64,000 bases of DNA, from assembly GCA_016871495.1 (NCBI GenBank), contig VHDF01000001.1:62001-126000 (forward strand), read 5' to 3'. This DNA comes from Verrucomicrobiota bacterium. Lineage in GTDB: Bacteria; Verrucomicrobiota; Verrucomicrobiia; Limisphaerales; VHDF01. Position numbers and translations under genes: made by a program. Positions 53,931-64,000 of the stretch are shown here, in pieces. Below the pieces are notes generated by a model. The model was not told where the DNA came from. It made no database searches and saw nothing but the letters and a program-made list of their open reading frames with translations. The first letter of the stretch is position 1, and the number at the start of each line of letters is the position of its first letter.

Positions 53931-56900
53931 TCGCAGTCGGCTCTTCCGTCATGGTCGGCCCTGTTTCCTCGGGCAACACCTCCACCAGAGGTTTGAGGTT
54001 GACTTTCCGGTGCATGTCAAAACCGGTTCCGGCAGGAATAATGTGACCCATGATCACATTTTCCTTGAAGCCGCGGAGGTAATCCAGCTTGCCCATGGTC
54101 GCCGCCTCCGTCAGCACGCGCGTCGTGTCCTGGAACGAGGCCGCACTCAGGAAGCTTTCCGTCTCCAGCGATGCCTTGGTGATACCCAGCAGGACGGGCT
54201 GCGCTTCGGCGGGCTTGCCGCCCATTTTTTCAACCCGCTGATTCTCATCCTCGAAGGCCAGCTTGTCGATTTGCTCGCCCCACAGGAAGAGCGTGTCCCC
54301 CGGCTCCGTGATGCGGACCTTGCGCAGCATCTGGCGCACAATGATCTCAATGTGCTTGTCGTTGATGGTCACGCCTTGGAGACGGTAAACTTCCTGCACC
54401 TCGTTGACCAAATGCTCCTGCAACTCCTGAGGCCCGCAGACATCAAGAATCTCGTGCGGGACCACCGGACCCTCCGTCAGTTGCTGGCCCTTCTTCACGA
54501 AGTCGCCCTTGAACACGATGACGTGGCGTCCGATCGGGATCAAATGCTCCTCCTCCACGCCTGTTTGCGGATCCTTGATCAAAATGCAGCGCTTCCCGCG
54601 CACGCTTTGTCCGAAATCCACCACCCCATCGATCCGCGAAATTTCCGCGGCATCCTTGGGACGGCGCGCCTCGAACAACTCGGCCACGCGCGGCAGACCG
54701 CCCGTGATGTCTTTGGTCTTGGAGGTTTTTCGCGGTGTCTTGGCCATCAAGGTGCCGGCGACGATCTTGTCGCCCTCGTTCACCACGATATGAGCGCCGG
54801 AGGGAATCGCGTAACTGGCCAGGGTTTCGCGCTTGTCGTTCTGGATGATGATCTGCGGATGCAAATCCTCCTTGTGGTCGATGATCACCATGGCCTCCTG
54901 GCCCGTGGTCTCGTCCACCTCCTGCTTCATCGTGACGCCTTCGATGATGTCGTGGAACTTCACCCGGCCCGCTTTCTCCGAAAGAATGGGGACGTTGTAA
55001 GGATCCCACTGGACGAACGTATCCCCCTTCTTGACCTTGCCCCCATTCGGCACGGAAATCACGGAGCCAATGACGACATTGTGAGTTTCGATTTCGCGCC
55101 CGTCCTCCGTCAGCAGCGACACCGAGCCGTTCTTGTTCAACACGATGTTGTTGCCGTCCTCAAGCTTCACCAGGCGCAAGTCATTGTAGCGAATCACGCA
55201 GTCATGCTTGGACTTGATCTGCGGTTGCTTGAAGACCTGTGAGGCCGTGCCGCCGATGTGGAACGTGCGCATCGTCAACTGCGTGCCCGGTTCGCCGATC
55301 GACTGGGCCGCAATAATGCCCACCGCCTCGCCCATCTTGACCAATCCGCCGGTGGCGAGATTCCGTCCGTAACACGCAACGCAAATGCCATGCTTGCTGT
55401 CGCACGTCAGCACCGAGCGAATCCGGACGCGCTCCACTCCGGAACGTTCGATCTGCTTGGCCCGAACTTCGTCGATCTCATCGTTGGCCCGGATCAATTT
55501 GACCTTGGGTTCGCTCGGATCGGAAATGTCGTCGCAGCAGAACCGCCCCACGATCCGCTCGCTCAGCTTCACAACCTCGTCCTCGCCCTCGTAAATGGCC
55601 TGCACCCAGATTCCATTCGAGGTGCCGCAATCGTGCTCGCGGATAATGACGTCCTGCGCCACATCCACCAGTTTCCGCGTCATGTAGCCGGAATCGGCCG
55701 TCTTCAGAGCCGTGTCAGCCAGGCCTTTGCGGGCGCCGTGCGTGGAGATGAAGTACTCCAGCACCGTCAAACCTTCGCGGAAGTTGGAGAGAATCGGCTT
55801 CTCAATGATGTCGCCGGAGGGCTTGGCCATCAGCCCGCGGACGCCGGCGAGCTGCCGCACTTGCTGGCGATTGCCGCGGGCGCCTGAATCCACCATCAGC
55901 CACACCGGATTGTACTCCCGCTTGCCCTGGTTGTATTCCAGGGTGCGCAACATGACGTTGGCGATCTGGTCGGTGCAGTGGGTCCAGATATCGACCACCT
56001 TGTTGTAGCGTTCGCCGGGAGTGATGACGCCTTTGCGATACTGCTTCTCCACGTCGGCGATCTGCTTCTGCGCGGCTTCGATCTCCTGCAGCTTCTCCTT
56101 CGGGATGATCATATCATCGATGCCGATGGAGACACCCGCGCGAGTGGCCTCCTGGAAACCAAGCTCCTTCAAGCGGTCCAGCGTGGTGACCGTCTTGTCG
56201 TGCCCGCAATGCTTGTAACAATTCCAAATCAACTCGCCCAACTGGGATTTGCCCACCACCCGGTTTGGAAACCCGAGTTCCGGCGGCCAGATCTCGCTGA
56301 AGATCACGCGCCCGACCGTGGTCTCAATGATTTTCTTCTCGGCGTCCCCGTAGACGGTCTTGACGCCATAATCGGGATTCGCGATGCGGATCTTCTCGTG
56401 CGTCCGCACTGCGCCGTCGGCCAGGGCGAACACGACTTCGCTCTTGCCGCCAAAAAGCTTGAGTCTCTTCTCGCCGGACGACTTGCCGATTTCACGGGGA
56501 TTCGCCGTCAGGTAATAGCAGCCCAGCGTGATGTCCTGGGTCGGCGTCATGATGGGCTTGCCGCTCGACGGACTGAAAATATTGTTCGGAGCCATCATGA
56601 GGAGGCGCGCCTCGAGCTGGGCCTCGACACTCAGCGGAACGTGCACCGCCATCTGATCCCCGTCGAAATCCGCGTTGTAGGCGGTGCAGACAAGCGGGTG
56701 AATGCGGATGGCTTCCCCCTCGATGAGCACGGGCTCGAAGGCCTGCACGGAAAGACGGTGCAGCGTCGGAGCGCGATTGAGCAAAACGGAGTGACCCTTC
56801 GTCACCTCTTCCAGAATGTCCCACACTTCCGGAGACTGGCGTTCGATCATCTTCTTGGCCGATCGAACCGTGTGCACATAGCCAAGTTCCTTCAGCCGCC

Positions 56901-58059
56901 GAATGATGAACGGTTCGAAGAGAACCAAGGCCATCTTCTTGGGCAGTCCGCATTGGTGAAGATGCAGCTCGGGGCCGATCACGATCACCGACCGGCCCGA
57001 GTAATCCACACGCTTGCCGAGCAGGTTCTGGCGGAAACGGCCGCTCTTCCCCTTGAGCATGTCGGAAAGAGACTTGAGCGGACGATTGCCCGCTCCCGTC
57101 ACCGCGCGGCCGTGACGGCCGTTGTCGAACAGCGCGTCGATCGCCTCCTGAAGCATGCGCTTCTCGTTCCGGATAATGACCTCCGGCGTCTTCAACTGAA
57201 GCAGGTTCTTCAACCGGTTGTTGCGGTTGATGACCCGGCGGTAAAGATCGTTCAGGTCCGACGTCGCAAAACGACCGCCCTCCAAGGGGACCAAGGGACG
57301 CAAGTCGGGAGGGATCACCGGCAGAACCGTCAGAATCATCCACTCCGGACGCATGTGCGACGACAGGAATCCTTGAAAGAGCTTGATGCGCTTGGCGATC
57401 TTCTTGCGGATCTGCTTGCTCTTGGTTTCGGTCATCGCCTGCTGCAACTGGGTGATCTGCTCTTCGAGTTCGACCTTCCCCAGCGCCTCCCGGACAGCCT
57501 CGGCCCCCATCTTGGCCAGAAAGGTGTCGGGACCGTAAGTTTCACGCGCCTCCCGGTATTCGATTTCACTCAGCAGTTGGTGCTGCTTGAGTGGCGTGGA
57601 GCCGGGGTCGATGACGAGGTAATCCTCATAATAAATCACGCGCTCCAGGTTCCGAGCGGTCATGTCGAGCATCAACCCGATGCGGGACGGCATGCACTTG
57701 AAAAACCAAATATGCGAGGCCGGCACCGCCAGTTCGATGTGCCCCATGCGTTCACGGCGCACCCTCGAGAGGGTCACCTCAACTCCGCAACGGTCGCAAA
57801 CAACGCCCCGGTGCTTGATCCGCTTGTATTTGCCGCAGGAGCATTCCCAATCCTTCACGGGGCCGAAAATGCGCTCGCAGAACAAGCCTCCTTTTTCCGG
57901 CTTGAAGGTTCGATAATTGATGGTCTCGGGATTCTTGACCTCCCCTTTCGACCACGATTTGATGGATTCCGGCGAGGCAACTGAAATGGCGATATGCTCC
58001 ACCAAGTTCACTTTGTCCAAGCCGAGCAGCTCGCGGGCGGATTCTTTGCTGGTCATCAT
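53926..58059 (-). CDS. rpoC: DNA-directed RNA polymerase subunit beta'
   Basis: 1377 residues. The N-terminal zinc ribbon has C73, C75, C88 and C91 (WECSCGKY...CDRCGVEV). The catalytic Mg-binding loop [12 protein letters not shown] lies at about 465. A second zinc site is in [18 protein letters not shown] (about 890-905). The C-terminus has an acidic tail [12 protein letters not shown]. Starts 33 bases after rpoB. The sequence opens with two ATGs (58059 and 58056). Confidence 0.98.
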   Translation of the reverse strand: MMTSKESARELLGLDKVNLVEHIAISVASPESIKSWSKGEVKNPETINYRTFKPEKGGLFCERIFGPVKDWECSCGKYKRIKHRGVVCDRCGVEVTLSRVRRERMGHIELAVPASHIWFFKCMPSRIGLMLDMTARNLERVIYYEDYLVIDPGSTPLKQHQLLSEIEYREARETYGPDTFLAKMGAEAVREALGKVELEEQITQLQQAMTETKSKQIRKKIAKRIKLFQGFLSSHMRPEWMILTVLPVIPPDLRPLVPLEGGRFATSDLNDLYRRVINRNNRLKNLLQLKTPEVIIRNEKRMLQEAIDALFDNGRHGRAVTGAGNRPLKSLSDMLKGKSGRFRQNLLGKRVDYSGRSVIVIGPELHLHQCGLPKKMALVLFEPFIIRRLKELGYVHTVRSAKKMIERQSPEVWDILEEVTKGHSVLLNRAPTLHRLSVQAFEPVLIEGEAIRIHPLVCTAYNADFDGDQMAVHVPLSVEAQLEARLLMMAPNNIFSPSSGKPIMTPTQDITLGCYYLTANPREIGKSSGEKRLKLFGGKSEVVFALADGAVRTHEKIRIANPDYGVKTVYGDAEKKIIETTVGRVIFSEIWPPELGFPNRVVGKSQLGELIWNCYKHCGHDKTVTTLDRLKELGFQEATRAGVSIGIDDMIIPKEKLQEIEAAQKQIADVEKQYRKGVITPGERYNKVVDIWTHCTDQIANVMLRTLEYNQGKREYNPVWLMVDSGARGNRQQVRQLAGVRGLMAKPSGDIIEKPILSNFREGLTVLEYFISTHGARKGLADTALKTADSGYMTRKLVDVAQDVIIREHDCGTSNGIWVQAIYEGEDEVVKLSERIVGRFCCDDISDPSEPKVKLIRANDEIDEVRAKQIERSGVERVRIRSVLTCDSKHGICVACYGRNLATGGLVKMGEAVGIIAAQSIGEPGTQLTMRTFHIGGTASQVFKQPQIKSKHDCVIRYNDLRLVKLEDGNNIVLNKNGSVSLLTEDGREIETHNVVIGSVISVPNGGKVKKGDTFVQWDPYNVPILSEKAGRVKFHDIIEGVTMKQEVDETTGQEAMVIIDHKEDLHPQIIIQNDKRETLASYAIPSGAHIVVNEGDKIVAGTLMAKTPRKTSKTKDITGGLPRVAELFEARRPKDAAEISRIDGVVDFGQSVRGKRCILIKDPQTGVEEEHLIPIGRHVIVFKGDFVKKGQQLTEGPVVPHEILDVCGPQELQEHLVNEVQEVYRLQGVTINDKHIEIIVRQMLRKVRITEPGDTLFLWGEQIDKLAFEDENQRVEKMGGKPAEAQPVLLGITKASLETESFLSAASFQDTTRVLTEAATMGKLDYLRGFKENVIMGHIIPAGTGFDMHRKVNLKPLVEVLPEETGPTMTEEPTAS

Positions 58060-58092
58060 AGGATTCCGTTGGTTTTCGGGTGGATGGCCGGA

Positions 58093-61000
58093 TCAGGCCA
58101 GAGTGGCCAAACTGGGCTGTTGTTGCACCTGATCAACCGGATTGGAATATCCGATTTTCACATCGAGGCCCAGGGACTGCATTTCTTTCACCAGCACGTT
58201 GAACGACTCGGGCACGCCCGCCTCAAGGGCGTTGTCGCCCTTGACGATGCTTTCGTAGATCCGCGTGCGCCCTTGCACATCATCGGACTTGACCGTCAGC
58301 AATTCCTGCAGCGTATAAGCCGCTCCATAGGCTTCCATGGCCCAAACTTCCATTTCGCCGAACCGCTGGCCGCCATATTGTGCCTTCCCACCCAGGGGTT
58401 GCTGAGTGACGAGCGAGTAGGGCCCCACGGCGCGGGCGTGAATCTTGTCCGCCACCAAATGCCCCAGCTTCATCATGTAAATGTAGCCCACGACGATTTC
58501 CTGGTCGAAGGCCTCCCCCGTTCGTCCGTCGTAAAGCATGGTCTTGCCATGCTCCGGAAGCTTCGCCTCTTTCAGGTAATGACGAATGTCCTTCTCTCGA
58601 ATGCCATCGAACACCGGCGTCGCGAAACGCAGCCCCAAGAGCCGCGCCGCCCAGCCCAGGTGCGTTTCCAACACTTGCCCCACATTCATGCGGGACGGAA
58701 CCCCCAGGGGATTCAAGACGATGTCCACCGGAGTGCCATCCGCAAGGAACGGCATGTCTTCCTCGGGCACAATCTTGGCCACCACCCCCTTGTTGCCGTG
58801 CCGTCCGGCCATCTTGTCGCCGACGGACAGCTTGCGTTTCGAGGCGATATAGACTTTCACGGACTTGATGATGCCGGTGTCCACCTCGTCCCCGGACTCG
58901 ACCCGCTCCACATCCTCGTCATGCTGCATTTGCAGCTCTTCGAACTTCTTTTTGAAGCTGCCGATGATTTCGTTGATCTTGTTGCGAATCGGTGAAGGAT
59001 CGATTTCGATGCGGTCGTACACCGCTGCCAGTTTCCGCAGCAGCGTCTTGGTGATTTTCCGGTTGGCCGGAATAATGATTTCCCCGGTTTCGGAGTTCAC
59101 CACGTCGAGCGGAATCTTTTCGCCGAGGAGGATGTTGCTCAGCCCTTCGGTCAATTGTTCCCGCAGATCGTCGAGCTTGCTCTTGTAGCTCTCCTCGACC
59201 TCCTTGGCGTGCTTCTTGGCCTCGCTCGGATTCATCCGGGTCCCGGGCTTTTCATTCTCCTTCTTCGAGGAGACCTTCACATCCATGACAATGCCGTAGG
59301 TTCCCGAGGGAACCTTGAGGGAAGTGTCCTTCACATCGGCGGCTTTTTCGCCGAAAATCGCCCGGAGCAAGCGCTCCTCCGGCGCCAGTTCCGTTTCGCT
59401 CTTGGGCGTGATCTTGCCCACCAGAATGTCTCCCGGTTTGACTTCCGCGCCCACGCGAATCACGCCGTCGGCGCCCAGATTCTTGAGAGCTTCCTCGCCC
59501 AGGTTTGGAATATCCCGGGTGATTTCTTCCGGTCCAAGCTTGGTGTCGCGAGCGCCTACCTCGAACTCCTCGATGTGGATGGACGTGAACACGTCGTCCT
59601 TCACGATGCGCTCGCTGATCAGGATCGCATCTTCGAAGTTATAGCCGTTCCACGGCATGAAGGCGCAAAGCACGTTTCGCCCCAGAGCCAGCTCGCCCCC
59701 GCTGGTGCAGGGGCCATCCGCGACGACCTGCCCCTTCTTCAGGGTATCACCACGGGCCACGAGAATCTTTTGGTTGATGCACGTCGCGGCGTTCGAACGC
59801 ATGAACTTCCGCACTTGATAGACGTGCAACCCCTCGCCGACATCCGTTTTGATCTTCTTCTTGCCCTCAGGCAACTTGCCGTCACGGGACACAATGATTT
59901 GGCTGCCGGTCACCGAGGCGACTTTGCCCGCGTCCTCGGCGACGATCACGGCCCGCGAATCCTTGGCCACCCGATCCTCCAGTCCCGTCGCCACGAGGGG
60001 CGCTTCGGTCACGAGCAAGGGCACCGCCTGCCGCTGCATGTTCGAGCCCATCAACGCGCGATTCGCGTCGTCGTGCTCAAGAAAAGGAATCAACCCCGCT
60101 GCCACCGAGACCAGTTGCTTGGGCGAGACATCCATGTAATCCACCCGGGTCGGCTCCACATCGATGAAGTCCCCTTTGCACCGGCACGTGACCCGGTCGG
60201 TCAGGAAGTGCCCCTTGTGGTCGATGGTGGCGTTGGCTTGCGCCACGATGTACTGCTCCTCGCGGTCGGCGGTGAGGTACTCGATGTGATGGGTCACACG
60301 GCCTTTCTCGACCCGGCGATAAGGAGTTTCGATAAAACCAAAATCATTGACCCGGGCGAAGGTCGCGAGGGACGCGATCAGACCGATGTTCGGACCTTCC
60401 GGCGTCTCAATCGGACAAATGCGGCCATAATGCGAGGGATGCACGTCACGGACTTCGAATCCGGCCCGGTCACGCGACAGACCTCCGGGCCCCAGCGCCG
60501 AAAGCCGGCGCTTGTGGGTCAATTCGGCCAGCGGGTTGATTTGGTCCATGAACTGGGACAATTGGCTTCGCCCAAAGAAGTCGCGCACCACCGCCGAAAG
60601 GGCCTTCGGATTGATCAGCTTCTGCGGCGTCATGGTGTCCATGCCCTGATCAAACAGAGTCATGCGCTCCTTCACGAGACGCTCCGTCCGGGCAAGTCCG
60701 ACCCGGCATTGATTGGCAAGCAACTCGCCCACGGTCCGGATCCGGCGGCTGCCCAAATGATCAATGTCATCCAGCGTGCCTTCTCCCTTCTTCAGCTTGA
60801 GCAGGTACTTGGTGGCGGCAACCAGGTCCTCCTTGGTCAAAATGCGCGACTCGTTGTCTTCTTTCAGACCCAGCTTCTGGTTGATCTTGTAGCGACCGAC
60901 ACGGCCCAAATCGTAGCGTTTGGGATCGAAGAAAAGGCGCTTGATCAAGGCGCGGGCATTCGCCGCCGTGGGCGGATCGCCCGGACGCAGCCGGCGATAG

Positions 61001-61914
61001 ATGTCTTTGAGGGCCTCCTCTTCGTTCTTGGTGGGATCCTTCTTCAGGCATTTGATAATGATGCCATCGTCCACCGCGGTGTCCACCACCCGGATCCTGC
61101 TTTGGCCCAGCTCGGCAATCTGCTTGATCACCGCCTTGGAAAGGGGTTCGAAGGCGCGCGCGACAACGATATCCTTTTTCTCGTCGGTGACGTCCTCAAT
61201 CAAGACCTTGTTCTGGATGTCATCCAGGCCGTCGGCGGCTTTCACGCTCAGCTCCTGAATGTCGTAAAAAAGCGTCAGAATATCGGCATCGGTGCCGTAG
61301 CCCAAGGCTCGGAAAAAAGTCGTGGTCAGAAACTTTCTCCGCCTCTTCTTGCGGTCCAGGTAGACGTAGAGGAGATCGCTGGTGTCGAACTGGGCTTCGT
61401 ACCACGAACCGCGATCAGGAATGATGCGGAACGAGTGGAGCAGTTTGCCGTTGGGATGCTGCGTGGCTTCAAAGGCGAGGCCGGGCGAGCGATGCAACTG
61501 GCTTACGATCACACGCTCTGCGCCATTGATGACGAACGTGCCTTGGGGCGTCATCAGGGGCAGTTCCCCCATGAACACCTTTTCCTCCTTGGCCCCTTTT
61601 TCCTCCTTGAGGATAAAGGTTACATGAAGCGGCGACCCGTAGGTCAGTCCCTCCCGCAAGCACTCCAGCCAATCCTGCTTCGGATCGCCAATCTCGTAGT
61701 CCTTGTAATCGAGGACGGTCTTGCCGTCATAGCTTTCAATCGGAAAGACTTCCGCGAAGACAGCCTGCAATCCGAGATTCGCCCGTTTCGAGGGCGAGAT
61801 CTCGGCTTGGAGAAACTCCCGATAGGAGTTGATCTGAACTTCAATCAGATTGGGAGGGTTGATGATCTCTTTGATCTTCCCGAAATTGATGCGCTCAGGC
61901 ACTCGCGTTGGCAT
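58093..61914 (-). CDS. rpoB: DNA-directed RNA polymerase subunit beta
   Basis: 1273 residues. The rifampicin pocket reads [20 protein letters not shown] with [11 protein letters not shown]526, D516 and S531 (E. coli numbering) are wild type, but N518 is Ile and S522 is Ala. The sequence has the short bacterial layout without the large E. coli lineage insertions. C-terminal [18 protein letters not shown], then [19 protein letters not shown], are typical. The start lies after a 230-base leader with two hairpins. Confidence 0.98.
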   Translation of the reverse strand: MPTRVPERINFGKIKEIINPPNLIEVQINSYREFLQAEISPSKRANLGLQAVFAEVFPIESYDGKTVLDYKDYEIGDPKQDWLECLREGLTYGSPLHVTFILKEEKGAKEEKVFMGELPLMTPQGTFVINGAERVIVSQLHRSPGLAFEATQHPNGKLLHSFRIIPDRGSWYEAQFDTSDLLYVYLDRKKRRRKFLTTTFFRALGYGTDADILTLFYDIQELSVKAADGLDDIQNKVLIEDVTDEKKDIVVARAFEPLSKAVIKQIAELGQSRIRVVDTAVDDGIIIKCLKKDPTKNEEEALKDIYRRLRPGDPPTAANARALIKRLFFDPKRYDLGRVGRYKINQKLGLKEDNESRILTKEDLVAATKYLLKLKKGEGTLDDIDHLGSRRIRTVGELLANQCRVGLARTERLVKERMTLFDQGMDTMTPQKLINPKALSAVVRDFFGRSQLSQFMDQINPLAELTHKRRLSALGPGGLSRDRAGFEVRDVHPSHYGRICPIETPEGPNIGLIASLATFARVNDFGFIETPYRRVEKGRVTHHIEYLTADREEQYIVAQANATIDHKGHFLTDRVTCRCKGDFIDVEPTRVDYMDVSPKQLVSVAAGLIPFLEHDDANRALMGSNMQRQAVPLLVTEAPLVATGLEDRVAKDSRAVIVAEDAGKVASVTGSQIIVSRDGKLPEGKKKIKTDVGEGLHVYQVRKFMRSNAATCINQKILVARGDTLKKGQVVADGPCTSGGELALGRNVLCAFMPWNGYNFEDAILISERIVKDDVFTSIHIEEFEVGARDTKLGPEEITRDIPNLGEEALKNLGADGVIRVGAEVKPGDILVGKITPKSETELAPEERLLRAIFGEKAADVKDTSLKVPSGTYGIVMDVKVSSKKENEKPGTRMNPSEAKKHAKEVEESYKSKLDDLREQLTEGLSNILLGEKIPLDVVNSETGEIIIPANRKITKTLLRKLAAVYDRIEIDPSPIRNKINEIIGSFKKKFEELQMQHDEDVERVESGDEVDTGIIKSVKVYIASKRKLSVGDKMAGRHGNKGVVAKIVPEEDMPFLADGTPVDIVLNPLGVPSRMNVGQVLETHLGWAARLLGLRFATPVFDGIREKDIRHYLKEAKLPEHGKTMLYDGRTGEAFDQEIVVGYIYMMKLGHLVADKIHARAVGPYSLVTQQPLGGKAQYGGQRFGEMEVWAMEAYGAAYTLQELLTVKSDDVQGRTRIYESIVKGDNALEAGVPESFNVLVKEMQSLGLDVKIGYSNPVDQVQQQPSLATLA

Positions 61915-61932
61915 GATTTCTGACTAAGCTAT

Positions 61933-61950
61933 GGCCGCACTGCTGCGGCC
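61933..61950 (-). repeat. Small hairpin just upstream of rpoB
   Basis: GGCCGC and GCGGCC pair around a six-base loop, ending about 19 bases before the rpoB ATG on the minus strand. No strong Shine-Dalgarno sequence is visible for rpoB, so the stem could affect access to the start site. Confidence 0.3.
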
Positions 61951-62101
61951 GGTTCGACGGCTGAATGTGCAAAGGGCGACCTGCCGGCGTTGCCGGTGGC
62001 CGCTTGAAGCTGAATACCCCGCTGGGAACAGATTCTCCCGCTCAGCATCCGGGAGAACACGGGTGTAAATACCATCGTTCCAATTCTTTTCCGGTCCGCC
62101 C

Positions 62102-62129
62102 AGGCGGCGGGGCGCCAACCCCGCCGCCT
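62102..62129 (-). other. 11-base-pair hairpin in the rplL-rpoB spacer
   Basis: AGGCGGCGGGG (62102-62112) and CCCCGCCGCCT (62119-62129) form a perfect 11-base stem around a six-base loop, 15 bases after the rplL stop. No T-run follows, so it is unlikely to be a standard terminator. In E. coli this spacer holds an attenuator and an RNase III cut site that make rplL mRNA more abundant than rpoBC mRNA; this stem is a fair candidate for the same role. Confidence 0.55.
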
Positions 62130-62144
62130 TGCAAGACCCCAAAA

Positions 62145-62537
62145 TCACTTGACTTCGACTTTCGCGCCGGCTTCCTCAAGCTTCTTCTTGGCCGCATCGG
62201 CGTCGGCCTTGTTGGCGCCTTCCAGAACCGGCTTGGGCGCTTCCTCAACCAGTTTCTTCGCTTCCGCCAAACCCAGTCCCGCTTTGACTTCGCGGACCAC
62301 TTTGATGACTGCGATCTTCTTGTCGGCGGGGACCGAAGCCAGAATCACATCGAAGGCCGTCTTGGCTTCCGCCGCGGGGGCGGCGGCGCCGGCAGCGCCT
62401 CCGGCAGGTGCAGCTGCCACGGCCACGGGCGCGGCCGCGCTGACACCCCACTTGGTTTCGAGTTGTTTGACGAGCTCGGCGGCCTCAAGGACCGTAAGCT
62501 TGCTCAGTTCTTCCACGATATTTGCAATGTCTGCCAT
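62145..62537 (-). CDS. rplL: 50S ribosomal protein L7/L12
   Basis: 130-residue stalk protein that recruits translation GTPases. N-terminal dimerisation helices ([20 protein letters not shown]), a long Ala/Gly/Pro hinge (about 36-58) and the C-terminal domain ([20 protein letters not shown]). AAGGA upstream supports ATG 62537. A 161-base spacer separates it from rplJ, and a strong hairpin follows it. Confidence 0.97.
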   Translation of the reverse strand: MADIANIVEELSKLTVLEAAELVKQLETKWGVSAAAPVAVAAAPAGGAAGAAAPAAEAKTAFDVILASVPADKKIAVIKVVREVKAGLGLAEAKKLVEEAPKPVLEGANKADADAAKKKLEEAGAKVEVK

Positions 62538-62698
62538 TTTTCCTTTCAGTCTCGTCGCGATCCCCGGCCAGAGATCGATCAAGTTCGCGGCCCGCGAACC
62601 GGCGATTTACTTTGTTGTTTGTTGCTGTTGTCTCGTTCCGCCGTGGCGACGATGGAACAAATTGGATTGTCGATGGGAGATTCCCCTCGGATTCAAGC

Positions 62699-63211
62699 TC
62701 ACGCGGCCTGATCGGAACGGGCCTTGATCACGCGCGCAAGCTGGGAACCGGGAGCGCTCAGCACCGCAGCCAAACGCGTGGCGGGGGCTTGAATCAGCCC
62801 AACCAATTTCCCCCTCAACACTTCGATCGACGGCAAATCGGCCAGGGCCAGAACATCGGCTGCTTCCAGACGCTGATCCTTCAAGTAACCAAATTGCAGC
62901 TTGGGTTTTTCAAACTCCGTTTGAAAAGTCTTGACGACCTTGGCGGCCGCCGAGACGTCCTGCTGCCCCGTCACGACGGCCACTTGGCCCGACAAACTCC
63001 CTTTCAGGTCTGCCAGTTGCGCCTCATGAGCGGCAATACGGAAGATGGAGTTCTTGACGACGCGAAGTTCGCTGCCGACCTGGCGCAACCGCTTTCGAAG
63101 CTCCGTAAACTGGTGAACCTTGAGGCTGCGATAATCGACCACGATAAAAAACGGGGACGACTTGAGGCGCGCCAAATACTCGTCGCGAATGTATTGCTTT
63201 TCCTGTCTCAT
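62699..63211 (-). CDS. rplJ: 50S ribosomal protein L10
   Basis: 170 residues, base of the L7/L12 stalk. FIVVDYRSLKVHQFTELRKRL and VVKNSIFRIAAHEAQLADL correspond to the rRNA-binding domain; the final third is the helix that carries L12 dimers. AAAGGAG lies seven bases before the ATG. In E. coli L10 represses its own leader; the region upstream is only 19 bases here. Confidence 0.95.
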   Translation of the reverse strand: MRQEKQYIRDEYLARLKSSPFFIVVDYRSLKVHQFTELRKRLRQVGSELRVVKNSIFRIAAHEAQLADLKGSLSGQVAVVTGQQDVSAAAKVVKTFQTEFEKPKLQFGYLKDQRLEAADVLALADLPSIEVLRGKLVGLIQAPATRLAAVLSAPGSQLARVIKARSDQAA

Positions 63212-63230
63212 CGAATGCTCCTTTCAGGTT

Positions 63231-63935
63231 TTAGGCGGCGGCGGAAGCGTTGACGTCCCGCAAATCGATCGAAATCGGCGGACTCATCGTGGCGCTCAGA
63301 GTGCAGGATTGCACGTAGACCCCCCGCACGCTGGAAGGTCGCGCCCGCACCACCGCATCAATCACAGCTCTCGTGTTCTCGGCAATTTGCTCCGCGGAAA
63401 ATGAAGCCTTCCCAACCGGAACATGCACGTTGCCAGCCTTGTCCGTCTTGAATTCGACCCTCCCTGCTTTGACTTCGCGCACCGCCTTCGCCGTGTCTTC
63501 CGTGACCGTGCCGGTCTTGGGATTGGGCATGAGGCCACGCGGACCAAGAACCTTGCCCAACTTGCGAACTTCCACCATCGCTTCGGGGGTCGCAATGGCA
63601 ACGTCAAAATCAGTCCAACCCTCGTTGCATTGTTTAATCATTTCGTCGAACCCGACGAACTCGGCTCCCGCCGCCTTGGCCGCATCCGCCGCAGGTCCGC
63701 TCTTGGCAAAGACCAGCACCCGGACCGTCTTGCCGCTGCCGTGGGGCAGAGGAACCGTTCCGCGAACCATCTGATCCGACTGCTTGGGATCCACTCCAAG
63801 ACGGAAAGCAATTTCGACGGTCTCGTTAAACTTCGCTTTCGGAAATTTGACAAGCACGTCGACGGCAGACTTGAGGTTGTAGGGTTTAGCCTGGTCGATC
63901 AGGGCAAGGGCTTTTTTGTATCGTTTGCTGGGCAT
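63231..63935 (-). CDS. rplA: 50S ribosomal protein L1
   Basis: 234 residues, L1-stalk protein. SKRYKKALALIDQAKPY, TVPLPHGSGKTVRVLVFAK and LGPRGLMPNPKTGTVTEDTA are diagnostic. The gene is complete; rplK, expected just upstream, begins beyond the window. The 65 bases upstream (63936-64000) show no gene. Confidence 0.97.
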   Translation of the reverse strand: MPSKRYKKALALIDQAKPYNLKSAVDVLVKFPKAKFNETVEIAFRLGVDPKQSDQMVRGTVPLPHGSGKTVRVLVFAKSGPAADAAKAAGAEFVGFDEMIKQCNEGWTDFDVAIATPEAMVEVRKLGKVLGPRGLMPNPKTGTVTEDTAKAVREVKAGRVEFKTDKAGNVHVPVGKASFSAEQIAENTRAVIDAVVRARPSSVRGVYVQSCTLSATMSPPISIDLRDVNASAAA

Positions 63936-64000
63936 TTTCTGGAGCGGTGCTGGCGGACTTGGTTGTCGTCCTCCCGCGGGTTTAAGGTTCTATCTCGACT

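Noticed and set aside
59155-61923. Very long plus-strand reading frame opposite rpoB
   Set aside because: It is the antisense shadow of rpoB in GC-rich codons; its translation has no domain and rpoB on the other strand is beyond doubt. The same applies to the long plus-strand frame 55978-57984 opposite rpoC.
1-64000. CRISPR arrays, tRNA genes, transposases, phage genes
   Set aside because: Read through both strands of the spacers without finding spaced repeats, tRNA-like folds or mobile-element proteins; a covariance-model search would be needed to exclude small RNAs.

Overview
The window is a GC-rich chromosomal segment of a Gram-negative bacterium. It carries an outer-membrane LptD, FtsX/LolD-type export machinery, an RseP intramembrane protease, an Ala-x-Phe type prepilin-like (pseudopilin) protein, a one-chain sulfatase and a PA14-containing multihaem cytochrome c. 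That combination is typical of the PVC superphylum, and Verrucomicrobiota (Pedosphaera/Limisphaera-like) is the best guess. No rRNA is present, so this assignment is an inference from gene content only.

The left half (about 1-35 kb) is metabolic and envelope chromosome. In order it holds: two small unknown proteins; a minus-strand TPR / SDR / degenerate metallo-beta-lactamase-like operon; a plus-strand run of DUF971 protein, beta-carbonic anhydrase, LolD-like ATPase and FtsX-type permease; gamma-glutamyltransferase; then larE, a pentahaem cytochrome c with a PA14 domain, and a secreted beta-propeller protein. On the minus strand between 15.8 and 21 kb lies a cassette of a shrunken histidine-kinase-like gene, an SDR, a LarA-family nickel-pincer enzyme, an MFS carrier and a gene broken by an in-frame TGA. 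Next come an aldo/keto reductase, agmatine deiminase, rseP, ispG (long form), uvrB, a sulfatase, a gamma-carbonic anhydrase homologue, an AraC-type regulator, lptD and a prepilin-like gene.

The right half (35.5-64 kb) is one unbroken minus-strand run of information genes: rplA-rplJ-rplL-rpoB-rpoC, rpsL-rpsG-fusA, rpsJ to rplO, secY-map-infA-rpmJ-rpsM-rpsK-rpsD-rpoA-rplQ. It ends in a clear intrinsic terminator just beyond rplQ. The beta, str, S10, spc and alpha operons of E. coli are thus joined. The genes tuf, rpmD (L30) and adk are missing from their usual places. Internal hairpins lie between rplL and rpoB, rpsG and fusA, and rpsD and rpoA, and a promoter-like sequence follows rpoC. rpsK encodes an S11 with a long Ala/Lys/Pro-rich N-terminal extension, and infA is divergent.

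The most interesting functional idea is the link between larE (10.3 kb) and the LarA-family protein (18.1 kb). The latter keeps every nickel-pincer ligand and sits with an SDR and an MFS carrier, which suggests a hydroxy-acid or sugar-acid epimerisation and uptake unit. No entirely new defence or mobile system was seen: there is no CRISPR array, recognisable transposase, phage gene or tRNA in the window.
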